From positions 62,001-126,000 of the forward strand of contig NZ_JANAVP010000016.1 of NCBI RefSeq assembly GCF_024213665.1: 64,000 nt of DNA, in the 5' to 3' direction. Shown piece by piece: positions 1 through 7,954 of the stretch. Numbering within the stretch: the stretch's first letter is position 1; each line of letters starts with the position of its first letter. Below the pieces are notes generated by a model. The model saw nothing but the letters and a program-made list of their open reading frames with translations, was not told the origin of the DNA and made no database searches. The stretch comes from Streptomyces sp. A3M-1-3 (GTDB taxonomy: Bacteria; Actinomycetota; Actinomycetes; Streptomycetales; Streptomycetaceae). The translations under genes were made by a program, and so were the position numbers.

Positions 1-528
1 GAAGGCGACGACCGCGACGCCCAGCACCGAGGCGGTGTAGGAGACGTCCAGGGCGGCGAGCAGGACGGCGAGGAGTCCGCCGGCCACCGCGCCGGCGCTC
101 CATCCGGCGTGGAACCCGTTCATCAGGGGGCGGCCGGTGCGACGTTCGACCAGGCTGCCCTGGGCGTTCATCATGGCCTCGGCTATACCGGAGGCGACCC
201 CGAAGCCGGCGGCGGCCGCGAGCAGCAGCGGAAACGAGGAACTGAGGGCGATCAGCCCGACGGCTACGGTGACCAGCGGGGTGCCGACGCGCAGCAACAA
301 CCGGTTTCCCAGGGTCGCGACGATCCAGCGCATGCACTGCATGGTCACCGTGGCGGCGACGCCCCAGGAGAGGATGACCAGCCCCACGTCGCCGGTGTCC
401 AGGCCGAGTTTGGCGGCGAGCCCCGGCAGCCTGGCCGCCAGGATGCCGTTCACCACGCCGACGAGGGCGAAGGTGGCGACGACTCCTCTGTGGGAGCGCC
501 GCAGGGTGCCTGCCGGGGAACTCTGCAT
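1..528 (-). CDS. MFS transporter, N-terminal part (cut by window edge)
   Basis: The 176 visible residues read MQSSPAGTLRRSHRG followed by alternating hydrophobic segments, as in the N-terminal half of a major facilitator protein of the YbjJ/Fsr-like efflux type. About five membrane helices are visible (near residues 15-35, 45-70, 78-98, 102-122 and 145-175), with a basic loop between helices 2 and 3. The ATG at 528 follows a GGAAGA ribosome site and the frame stays open to base 1. It diverges from the biosynthetic operon starting at 790, so export of that operon's product is a reasonable inference. Substrate cannot be told from sequence. The C-terminal half lies outside the window. Confidence 0.8.
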   Translation of the reverse strand, partial: MQSSPAGTLRRSHRGVVATFALVGVVNGILAARLPGLAAKLGLDTGDVGLVILSWGVAATVTMQCMRWIVATLGNRLLLRVGTPLVTVAVGLIALSSSFPLLLAAAAGFGVASGIAEAMMNAQGSLVERRTGRPLMNGFHAGWSAGAVAGGLLAVLLAALDVSYTASVLGVAVVAF

Positions 529-629
529 GGTCCGTCTTCCTGTGTGCGCTGACGAGTTCCTGCCAGGCGTCTCGGGCCGGCACGGCAGGTTTTCTTCTTG
601 ATCAGAAGTGTGCCGGAAGACTTGCGCTC

Positions 630-650
630 ATTACTAGATCATCTCGTAAT
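630..650. promoter_or_regulatory. 21-bp palindrome between divergent MFS gene and biosynthetic operon
   Basis: Arms ATTACTAGAT and ATCTCGTAAT flank a single central C and pair at 9 of 10 positions. It is AT-rich in a very GC-rich context and lies in the 262-nt gap between the two divergent starts. This is typical of a TetR-, MarR- or GntR-type operator. No regulator gene for it is visible; one may lie left of the window. The operator role is inferred. Confidence 0.45.
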
Positions 651-789
651 ATCTTCTTGCCCGACAGGAAAGGGGAGTTGAGACTCGTCCGGCTCCCACC
701 AGCAGCCACGACCGCCTTGCACGCCCGATCCCCCGCATCCCCGTGATCCAGCCGACACCGCGGCGTCCGAACGAAGGGCCGCCGCGCGA

Positions 790-1887
790 GTGAAGGACGA
801 AGGTTTGCTTTCCCGACTGCACGACCCCGCGTCGCGGGGCTTCGCGAGCGACAACTACGCAGGAATACACCCGGAGATCCTGGCCGCCCTCGCCACCGCC
901 AACGAAGGGCACCAGGCGGCGTACGGGGACGACGTCTACACGGAGCGGCTCCAGCAGCTCTTCCGTGAGCACTTCGGTGAGCGTGCGCGCGTCTACCCCG
1001 TTCTCAACGGCACCGGCGCCAACGTGGTGGGCCTCCAGGCGATGAGCGAGCCCTGGGGGGCCGTCATCTGTGCCGAGAGCGCCCATGTCAACACCGACGA
1101 ATGCGGAGCCCCGGAGCGGGTCGCCCACGTCAAACTGCTCACCGTGCCGACTCCGGACGGCAAGCTCACACCCGCGCTGATCGACCAGCAGGCATGGGGG
1201 CGGGGCGATGTGCACCGTGCACAGCCGACCGTCGTGGCGATCACCCAGCCCACGGAACTCGGCACCCTGTACACGCCGCAGGAGATCGCCGACATCTGCG
1301 CCCACGCCCACGAGCACGGTATGCGCGTGTACCTCGACGGCGCGCGTCTGGCCCATGCGGCAGCGGCACTTGACGTGCCGCTGCGCGCCCTCACCACCGA
1401 CGCCGGGGTGGACGTCCTTTCCTTCGGCGGCACCAAGAACGGCCTGCTGCTCGGCGAGGCCCTGGTCGTACTGGATCCGGACGCCGTACGCGGGACGGCC
1501 TTCCTGCGCAAGGCCGCGACGCAGCTGGCGTCCAAAATGCGCTTCATCTCGGCGCAGTTCATCGCCCTCATGGAGTCCGGGCTCTGGCTGGCCAACGCAC
1601 GGCACGCCAACGAGATGGCGCGGCGTCTGGCCGACGCGGTGAGCGGGATGGCGGACGTACGGATCGTCCAACCGGTGCAGACGAACGCGGTCTTCGCCAT
1701 CCTGCCCGCGGACGCGACCGCCCGCCTGCAAAAGAGCTTCCCGTTCTACGTCCGGAACGAGCGGACCGGCGAGGTCCGCTGGATGTGTTCCTTCGACACC
1801 GCCCCTGAAGATGTCGATGCCTTCGCCGCCGCCATTGCCCGGGAACTCACCGGAGACCGGCACGTCGCGGAAAGGGCGACGCATTGA
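790..1887 (+). CDS. PLP-dependent beta-eliminating lyase / threonine aldolase family enzyme
   Basis: 365 residues, the normal length for the low-specificity threonine aldolase group (fold type I PLP, PF01212). The motif HVNTDECGAPE (99-109), the cofactor-ring Asp in YLDGARLAH (D183) and the Schiff-base lysine in SFGGTKNG (K216) are all present. Family members cleave or form beta-hydroxy-alpha-amino acids using glycine and an aldehyde; which is used here is unknown. The GTG start at 790 has AAGGG about 10 nt upstream. The stop overlaps the next start (TTGA), so it is the first gene of a coupled operon with carrier-protein genes. That suggests supply or tailoring of an unusual amino acid rather than core threonine metabolism. 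Confidence 0.85.
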   Translation: MKDEGLLSRLHDPASRGFASDNYAGIHPEILAALATANEGHQAAYGDDVYTERLQQLFREHFGERARVYPVLNGTGANVVGLQAMSEPWGAVICAESAHVNTDECGAPERVAHVKLLTVPTPDGKLTPALIDQQAWGRGDVHRAQPTVVAITQPTELGTLYTPQEIADICAHAHEHGMRVYLDGARLAHAAAALDVPLRALTTDAGVDVLSFGGTKNGLLLGEALVVLDPDAVRGTAFLRKAATQLASKMRFISAQFIALMESGLWLANARHANEMARRLADAVSGMADVRIVQPVQTNAVFAILPADATARLQKSFPFYVRNERTGEVRWMCSFDTAPEDVDAFAAAIARELTGDRHVAERATH

Positions 1888-3251
1888 ACGCCGACCCCAG
1901 CGGACAGCCCCTCTCCTCCCGCGTGCGGCACGCCCCGTTCACGGGCGGTCGCGGCATCGAGGCCGGGCTGACCTGGAGCCAGCAGGAAATCTGGGCGCTG
2001 ATCGAGAACGCAGGACCGCACGACCACGTCTACAACGTCGTCGAAGAGTTCCGCGTGCCGTCCGGCGTCCGCCCCACCGAGGCCCAATGCCTCGAAGCGC
2101 TCTCCTTCTTCCTCTCCCGCCACGAGTCCCTGCGCTCCGTGTTCCCGAGGGGTCAGGGCGGCCGGGTCGTCCAGCGTGTCCTGCCCGAAGGCCGGTTGCC
2201 CGTCGAGTTCGTCGATACGAGGACACCCGGGGACGAGCAGGTCACGGCGCTGAAGGAGTTCTTCGGCACCAGGCGGTTCTCGTTCGCGGATGAGCTGCCC
2301 CTGCGCCTGGTCCTCCTGGTCACCGAGGGCCGGGTGTGGGGCGGCGTGTATGTGTTCTCACACCTGGCCATCGACTGGTACGGCCTGCGGCACCTGGCCG
2401 ACGAGGTGACTGAGTACTTCCGGAGCGGCCGGACGCTGCCGGCGCTCGCGCCGGACACGCAGACGCCCGCCGACCTGGCGGTGTGGCAGGAATCGCCGGT
2501 GGGGATCCGCAAGCGCGACCGGACCCTGGGCCACGTGGCATCGCTCTTCCGCGACCGGACGCCCCTCGCGCTGCCTCCGGCCGTGGCGGACCTGCCCGAG
2601 GAGAAGGCGTACCGGCAGGCCGCCCTCCGCTCACGCGCCGCCCACCACGCGGTCGCCCGTATCGCGGACAGCACCGGCACGAGCGCCGCGGCCGTCATCG
2701 TCGGCGCGACGGCGCTGGTGCTGCGGGATCTCACCGGCAGCGACCACGTCGACCTCCATCTGACGAGTTCGCAGCGGTTCGGCCGGCAGAGCCGCTCCAT
2801 GGTGGCGACCCTGATGCAGGAGACGTACTTCTCGGTGGACCTCGCAGACGCCGATCTGCCACAGGCGGTCAAACGGTCCTGGCTGTCCGCCATCACCGCA
2901 TTCCAGAACTCCGGATGCGACGCCGACAGCATGAACCGGCTGCTCGCCGAACTGGGCGGCGGCGCGGACGCACCCCTGTGGTTCCCCTACTGCGTCAACG
3001 ACAGGCGCACCCTGCCGGCGGACGGAACGAAGCCGCGGGACGTCCCCGCCGCGAGCATGCTGGCCGACACCGTGCTCACCTGGCTCCCGGTCACCGAGGA
3101 AGAGCCCTTCTACCTCGTCGTCGACGACGGCCTCGACCACCTCGAGTTCTCCCTGACCTGCGACATCCGGCACTTCACCGAGACCGGCATGGAGTCCTTC
3201 CTGCGTGAACTGGAGGGCTCCCTCATCACGTTGGCCGACTCCGGACTTTGA
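1884..3251 (+). CDS. Stand-alone NRPS condensation-domain protein
   Basis: 455 residues spanning one condensation domain without adenylation or carrier domains. Recognisable motifs are the N-terminal WSQQEIWALIE, the core HESLRSVFP near 80-88 and PLRLVLL near 139-145. The active-site motif HHxxxDG reads SHLAIDW (159-165): the first His is Ser and the Gly is Trp, but the second, catalytic His (H160) and the Asp (D164) remain. Such proteins join a carrier-bound acyl or aminoacyl group to an amine or alcohol, or are diverted to other chemistry. The TTG start overlaps the preceding stop and is preceded by GGAAAGG. The carrier protein at 4180 is the obvious donor partner. Confidence 0.82.
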   Translation: MNADPSGQPLSSRVRHAPFTGGRGIEAGLTWSQQEIWALIENAGPHDHVYNVVEEFRVPSGVRPTEAQCLEALSFFLSRHESLRSVFPRGQGGRVVQRVLPEGRLPVEFVDTRTPGDEQVTALKEFFGTRRFSFADELPLRLVLLVTEGRVWGGVYVFSHLAIDWYGLRHLADEVTEYFRSGRTLPALAPDTQTPADLAVWQESPVGIRKRDRTLGHVASLFRDRTPLALPPAVADLPEEKAYRQAALRSRAAHHAVARIADSTGTSAAAVIVGATALVLRDLTGSDHVDLHLTSSQRFGRQSRSMVATLMQETYFSVDLADADLPQAVKRSWLSAITAFQNSGCDADSMNRLLAELGGGADAPLWFPYCVNDRRTLPADGTKPRDVPAASMLADTVLTWLPVTEEEPFYLVVDDGLDHLEFSLTCDIRHFTETGMESFLRELEGSLITLADSGL

Positions 3252-3317
3252 ACGCGCCGCCGCTTCGGCGGTCGGCCACCACACCAGAAGAAGCACCCAC
3301 CGAAAGATCGCACCATC

Positions 3318-4193
3318 ATGGACGATTCCGGCTTCAGCACCATGCTCACGCGGCTCTCCGAGAAGTCGCGTGACGACTACTACAACCCCTACACCAAGTT
3401 CTCCTGGCCGGACTCCGTGTCCGAGGAGCAGTGGTGGATGAACCCCGACTACCTCACCGTCTCCGGCACCGGCCTGATCGACGACGAGAAGACGCTCAAG
3501 GCCCTCGCACGGTACGAGACGGTCAACTTCTTCAGCCTGCACGTGCACGGCATCCGTGAGCTGATGATCGAGGTCGCGAAGCGCATCCACACGCCCGACT
3601 TCGCCGAGTACAACGAGTACCTGCACCACTTCATCGGCGAAGAGAACGCCCACATGTGGTTCTTCGCCGAGTTCTGCCACCGGTACACCGGCGGGATCTA
3701 CCCGGAGGCGGCGTCCCCGCTGCGCCGCGAGGGGTTCGGCGACCTCTGGGACGACGTCGTCGTCTTCTCACGGATCCTCATCTTCGAGGAGATCTTCGAC
3801 TACTACAACAGCCGCATGGGCAAGGACCCGCTGATCCCGGACATCCTCCGTGAGATCCACTCGGCGCACCACCACGACGAGAGCCGGCACGTCGCCTTCG
3901 GCAAGCAGCTCGTCAAGCGCCTGTACGACCGCGCCGCGGCGGCCGATCCGAGCCGCCGGGAAGAGATCGAGAAGTACGTCAAGGACTACATGACGTACTC
4001 CGTGCGCAGCCTCTACAACCCGCAGATGTTCCGTGACTGCGGCGTGGAAAAGCCCCTGGAGGTCCGCCGCAAGGCGCTGTCGCATCCGGTCCGCGAGGCG
4101 TTCCACGTCAAGCTGATGGCCCGCGTCGACCGGTACTTCGTCGCCAGTGAAATCTTCCGCACCTCTTGGGGGCTCGACCATGTCAACGCTTGA
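3318..4193 (+). CDS. AurF-type diiron oxygenase
   Basis: 291 residues with the full ligand set of AurF/CmlI diiron N-oxygenases (PF11583): E67, E109-x-x-H112, E157/E158, and H184-xxx-E188-xx-H191. The spacing of the last three ligands equals AurF H223/E227/H230. Characterised relatives oxidise arylamines, or aliphatic amines in some clusters, through a peroxo-diferric intermediate. Here the substrate may be an aminoacyl-ACP, given that the ACP gene overlaps its 3' end by 14 nt, but this is inference. The ATG at 3318 follows GAAAG and is separated by 66 nt from the preceding stop, the only real gap inside the operon, which could hold a secondary promoter. Confidence 0.85.
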   Translation: MDDSGFSTMLTRLSEKSRDDYYNPYTKFSWPDSVSEEQWWMNPDYLTVSGTGLIDDEKTLKALARYETVNFFSLHVHGIRELMIEVAKRIHTPDFAEYNEYLHHFIGEENAHMWFFAEFCHRYTGGIYPEAASPLRREGFGDLWDDVVVFSRILIFEEIFDYYNSRMGKDPLIPDILREIHSAHHHDESRHVAFGKQLVKRLYDRAAAADPSRREEIEKYVKDYMTYSVRSLYNPQMFRDCGVEKPLEVRRKALSHPVREAFHVKLMARVDRYFVASEIFRTSWGLDHVNA

Positions 4194-4461
4194 GAACGCA
4201 GCACGCGAACCGCACGCGTCGATGGAAACAGTGCTCGAGTTCCTCCGGAAGCTCAATGCCTCCGTGGACACCATCGACCGGGACCGGGACCTCATCGACG
4301 CCCGGGTCCTCGATTCGCTGGCCTTCGTGGAATTCCTCCTGCTCATGGAGGAACTGACCGGTGAGCCGATCGACCTCGCCAAGACGGACGTGGACAACTT
4401 CCGCACCCTCAACCGCATCGACGCGCTGATCACGAAAGGGGCCGGCCATGCGCACGCCTGA
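4180..4461 (+). CDS. Acyl carrier protein
   Basis: 93 residues with the four-helix carrier-protein pattern and the phosphopantetheine site RVLDSLAFVEF; the attachment residue is the Ser of DSL. The helix II/III region LLLMEELTGEPIDL is typical. The ATG at 4180 overlaps the diiron oxygenase 3' end, and its own 3' end overlaps the ligase start at 4448, so carrier, oxygenase and loading enzyme are translated together. An in-frame ATG at 4147 would add 11 residues but lies inside the oxygenase gene without a ribosome site. Expected role: holds an amino acid loaded by the downstream ligase while it is oxidised and/or transferred. Confidence 0.88.
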   Translation: MSTLENAAREPHASMETVLEFLRKLNASVDTIDRDRDLIDARVLDSLAFVEFLLLMEELTGEPIDLAKTDVDNFRTLNRIDALITKGAGHAHA

Positions 4462-5320
4462 CAGTGGTCTCCACTCGCCTGTCGGCGTGAGCGACGGCCT
4501 GGTCACCCTCGGCCCCGAGGCAGTCCGCCTCCGGGCAGCGCTGGACACGGTGTTCACCGGCTGGGCCGCCGCTGCCGATGCGGCGGACGTCCTCTACCCG
4601 CCGTTGATCCCCGTCGCCGACCTGGCCCGCTTCGACTACTTCACCAACTTCCCGCACCTCGTGCTGGCCGCGGCGCCCATCGACCCGGCCGCGGTCGCCG
4701 GGCTGCCCACGCACCCGGCGAAGCCCGGCACGGGGCTCGGCGGCCACCAGCTCGGCGAGGCGGGGTTCGTCCTCCCCTCGGCCGCCTGCTACAACGCCTA
4801 TCTGTCCCTCTCCGGCACCGAGCTGGACGAGCCGGCCACGTTCACCACCATCGCCCAGTGCTTCCGCCGCGAGACGCGGTACGAGGGGCTGCGCCGGCTG
4901 CACGGCTTCACGATGAGGGAGATCATCGCCGTCGGCGACGCCGATGCGGTGAAGAGCCACCTCACCACCCACAAGGCGCTCATCCTCGACTTCGCCGCGC
5001 ACCTGGGCCTGAGCCTGACGACCGAGGTCGCGACGGATCCGTTCTTCGACGCCAACGGCTCACGTGCCGTCATGCAGCGGCTCTTCCCCACCAAGGAGGA
5101 GTTCGTCGCCGACGGAGACCTCGCGATCGCCTCGGTCAACTACCACCGCAACTTCTTCGGCGAACGCGCCGACATCACCTACGCGGGCGGCGAGGCCCAC
5201 ACCTCCTGCGTGGCCTTCGGCATGGAGCGGTGGCTGCACGTCCTCGCCGGCCGCTTCGACGGAGACTGGGGCGCCGCCGAGGAAGCGGTCAGGTCGTTCT
5301 CCGGGCCGGGGGCGCCGTGA
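4448..5320 (+). CDS. Amino acid:[carrier protein] ligase, class II aaRS-like
   Basis: 290 residues resembling the catalytic core of atypical seryl-tRNA synthetases without the tRNA-binding coiled coil. This is the signature of the amino acid:[carrier protein] ligases first described in Bradyrhizobium. Class II motif 2 is QCFRRETRYEGLRRLHGF (137-154) and motif 3 is VAFGMERWLHVL (Arg261). The probable zinc ligands of this group are present: C114, E158 and C254. Such enzymes activate Gly, Ala or similar amino acids with ATP and load the phosphopantetheine of a dedicated carrier protein. The carrier gene immediately upstream fits. The 4-nt GTGA overlap with the next gene continues the operon. Confidence 0.85.
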   Translation: MRTPDSGLHSPVGVSDGLVTLGPEAVRLRAALDTVFTGWAAAADAADVLYPPLIPVADLARFDYFTNFPHLVLAAAPIDPAAVAGLPTHPAKPGTGLGGHQLGEAGFVLPSAACYNAYLSLSGTELDEPATFTTIAQCFRRETRYEGLRRLHGFTMREIIAVGDADAVKSHLTTHKALILDFAAHLGLSLTTEVATDPFFDANGSRAVMQRLFPTKEEFVADGDLAIASVNYHRNFFGERADITYAGGEAHTSCVAFGMERWLHVLAGRFDGDWGAAEEAVRSFSGPGAP

Positions 5321-6327
5321 CGGAGCTGCTGATGCCGGCCGAATGGGAGCCCCACGAGTCCTGCATGCTCGCCTGGCCGCCGTACGAGTCGCTGTGGGGC
5401 GAGAGCTTCGCATCCGTCGAGCGGGAGCACGCGGCGATCGTCCGAGCCATCGCCGCCTTCGAACCGGTGACCGTGCTGGTCCTGCCCGGCCAGGCGGAGC
5501 GCGTACGGGCGCTGTGCGAGGTCGAGGTCACCACGGTCGAGATCCCGATGGACGACGCCTGGCTCCGCGCGACCGGGCCGATCGTCGTGCACGGCCCGCG
5601 AGGGCGGGTCGGCGTGGATTTCCGGTACAACTCCTTCGGCGAGCGGTTCCACCCGTACGCGCGGGACGACAGGATCACCGAACGCCTCTTGCCCGTGCTG
5701 GGCATCGAGCGCCGGGCCACCATGACGGTCCTCGAAGGCGGAGCGATCAGCGTGGACGGCCAGGGCACGCTGATCGCCACTGAGCAGTGCGTACTGAACG
5801 CCAATCGCAACCCACGGCTCGGCCGCGCCGATATCGAGGCCGAGTTCAGGGCCCTGCTGGGCGCCGCCAAGGTGATCTGGCTGCCGTACGGTCACCTCGC
5901 CGGTGACACGGACGGGCACGTCGACCACGTATGCCAGTTCACCGCGCCGGGCCGGGTTCTGGTGGAGTCGTGCGGCGACGCCTCCCGTCCGGACCACGCC
6001 CGGCTGAAGGCCAACCGCGCCGTACTCGAAGCCTCCACCGACGCCGCCGGCCGGAGGCTGGAGATCCTGGAGCTCCCTCCGCAGCAGCAGGTGCGTATCC
6101 ACGGCCAGGACGCGGTCGTGAACTATATGAACTTCTACATCGCCAACGGCGGAGTGATCATGCCGCTGGCCGGCACCAGCACGGACGACGAGGCGCGGGC
6201 AGCGGCGGCCGCGGCCTTCCCCGGCCACCGGGTCGTCGGCGTCGAAGCCCGCGCACTGGCAACCGGCGACGGCGGGATCCACTGCGTCACCCAACAGCTC
6301 CCGGCGCGGCGCACTCAGGAGGGGTGA
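5317..6327 (+). CDS. Agmatine deiminase / amidinotransferase-superfamily protein with an altered guanidine site
   Basis: 336 residues, full length for PF04371 (agmatine iminohydrolase). The nucleophile motif GDGGIHCVTQQLP and the His/Asp motif DTDGHVDHV are intact. The normally invariant WxRDxGP, whose Asp grips the substrate guanidinium, reads W82-L-R84-A85-T-G-P: Asp is Ala (GCG at 5569-5571). The usual agmatine reaction is therefore doubtful; an altered substrate or a transferase role is possible. The GTG start at 5317 overlaps the ligase stop. It is the last complete gene of the operon and is followed by a broken gene. Confidence 0.8.
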   Translation: MTELLMPAEWEPHESCMLAWPPYESLWGESFASVEREHAAIVRAIAAFEPVTVLVLPGQAERVRALCEVEVTTVEIPMDDAWLRATGPIVVHGPRGRVGVDFRYNSFGERFHPYARDDRITERLLPVLGIERRATMTVLEGGAISVDGQGTLIATEQCVLNANRNPRLGRADIEAEFRALLGAAKVIWLPYGHLAGDTDGHVDHVCQFTAPGRVLVESCGDASRPDHARLKANRAVLEASTDAAGRRLEILELPPQQQVRIHGQDAVVNYMNFYIANGGVIMPLAGTSTDDEARAAAAAAFPGHRVVGVEARALATGDGGIHCVTQQLPARRTQEG

Positions 6328-6560
6328 GCACCTCAGAAGAGCTCAACCCCGACATCCTCGACACGGTCTTCGGCGGCCGGAACTACTGGATGCCGGCCGA
6401 CGCCGAACAGCGCCCAGACGAACGCTGGCGCGTCTGGCTGCAGACCTACCGCGAAGCGCGGCGCCGGCTTCGCCCACCAGCTGCAGTTCGAACTGGTGCC
6501 GCGCACCGGGCAGCCGCTCTACCTCGTCTTCGGCACCGGCTGTCGGCGTACACCGGAATG
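6324..6560 (+). pseudogene. Three-Cys-motif partner (TcmP)-like remnant, truncated and frameshifted
   Basis: A GTG with an AGGAGGGG ribosome site overlaps the deiminase stop and opens a frame reading DTVFGGRNYWMP then DERWRVWLQTYREARR. Near 6465 similarity continues in another frame as GFAHQLQFELVPRTG and QPLYLVFGTG, which I recognise as the C-terminal part of actinobacterial TcmP-like proteins. The conserved tail that should follow is missing: at about 6560 the sequence turns into an IS end. The N-terminal two thirds are also missing. This is therefore a doubly broken leftover, probably unrelated to the biosynthetic operon despite the overlap. Confidence 0.45.
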
Positions 6561-6590
6561 TGGCTCTGGCAAGATTTTCGTAGCCGAAGG

Positions 6591-7055
6591 TCATCTCAGA
6601 GCGACGGTCAGCCGGTCCGTGTAACGGCGGCGTAGGTGGGCGATCAGTACGACGCGGTGGCGGAGGAGTGAGACGCCAGCTCGTCCTGCCATGATGCGTT
6701 TCTGGAGTTTCACGTCGGTGATGCGGCCTTCGTTGACCCCAGAGTTGTAGGGGGTGGTGATTCCCTGGGCGACCGCGTGCTGGTCTTCGCGCAGGGCTCT
6801 TGCGACGCCGGCGAGAGGCGCCAGTCCGCTGGCGGTGAGCTGGTCGAGCCAGTCCGGCAGCTGGGCGGCATCGCGGGCATCGAGCATGGCGGCGAACTGG
6901 CGGACCAGACTGTGGGTGCGGTGGAGTTCCGGGCAGTGTGCGAGGAGCCGCTGCAAGCGCTGGGTGGTGTGCGGGGTGTGCCGGTCGGCACCTCGGCGCC
7001 CGCCGCTGTTCGCATCCGGGGCGCACGCAGAAACGTCCAGCGGACCCTGTACCAC
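6591..7055 (-). pseudogene. ISL3-family transposase C-terminal remnant
   Basis: The last ~120 codons match the C-terminal end of Streptomyces ISL3-type transposases: LLAHCPELHRTHSLVRQFA, then VNEGRITDVKLQKRIMAGRAG, ending in HLRRRYTDRL. Full-length proteins are over 400 residues; the catalytic core and N-terminal Zn/HTH parts are gone and the first ~30 codons look unrelated. The IS terminus probably lies near 6562, where the TcmP remnant stops. The element cannot move on its own and marks the left border of the metal region. Confidence 0.7.
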
Positions 7056-7290
7056 GCCGGAGTCGACAGAGTGGCGACCTTCGAGGAGTGACCGGGCGCT
7101 GCACGCTCATGGTCCGTTTCTCCGGGCCGTTTCTCAGCGTGGACGTCTGCGGCCCAGTCGGCGGCGTGAACCAGATCGGACTCGCCGCGCGGTCGGAGCA
7201 GTTCCGGTGTGCACGGGCGGGAGGGTCAGGTGGGGCTGCGGCCTTCGACGGCTCCAAAGGGGCGGTAGTCGTCAGCCCTGCGGTACGGAT

Positions 7291-7743
7291 ATGCTCCCCG
7301 GCATGGTTGCGGCCCGGCCGATTCTCAGCGTGCTGCGGTCCCGCTCTCGTGCAGCGGGCCCGACGTGGGTGCTGGCCACGCTGCTCCTCGCACTGATGTA
7401 CACACACGGTGTCAGCGGGGAGAGCGCCGCAGGCCATGCGCACCCCGGGGCGTCCAGCTCGGTGACCGTGGACGTCCAGGCAGTCGCTGCGGCCGAGCAC
7501 AGCCACGAGGGGCCCGGCTCGCACTCCGGGCAGCGGCATACCGACCCTCACGATGCCCCAGAGCCCGATCACGCGGCGCATCAATGTGTGTCCGGCCAGC
7601 CCGTGCAGGGTGCTGGGCTGCCCGCCCCGTGCGAGGCCCCGGCGGTTCGGCCTCCGCACTCGGTCGTACCCGCCGCCACTCGACCTGCCGCCGCCCCCTG
7701 GGCGTCTCCCCCCTTGCAGGACTCAGCGGTCCTACGGATCTAG
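7291..7743 (+). CDS. Small secreted/membrane-anchored His-rich protein (DUF6153-like)
   Basis: 150 residues from ATG 7291 (146 from ATG 7303; neither has a strong ribosome site). A single N-terminal hydrophobic segment (WVLATLLLALMYTHGV) is followed by a periplasm-type region with many His (AEHSHEGPGSHSGQRH), one CVSG and a C-terminal ...SAVLRI. The ending and layout resemble the protein at 11489-11902 and, less closely, the one at 18041-18484. All lie among copper genes, so surface metal binding is a plausible but unproven role. Upstream 7056-7290 shows no other gene. Confidence 0.6.
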   Translation: MLPGMVAARPILSVLRSRSRAAGPTWVLATLLLALMYTHGVSGESAAGHAHPGASSSVTVDVQAVAAAEHSHEGPGSHSGQRHTDPHDAPEPDHAAHQCVSGQPVQGAGLPAPCEAPAVRPPHSVVPAATRPAAAPWASPPLQDSAVLRI

Positions 7744-7954
7744 CCTTCGCGCCTCGAACCGGCCGACGGCACCGGGCACACCCCGCGCCATTTACGCCTC
7801 CGTGTCGGGGGGCGGCTCGGCCATGTCTCGCTGTTCGCCGTCTGCTGCTCCCACAGCGAAGAGCGGCGCGGTGCACGGGGCCGGCCTCGGTCCGCTGTTC
7901 CCGGGGCCATCAGTCCCCAAGTCCCCCATCGAACTCACCCGCGAAAGGCCAGTT

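Noticed and set aside
1885..3251. Full NRPS module
   Set aside because: Only a condensation domain is present; loading is done by a stand-alone aaRS-like ligase and carrier protein.
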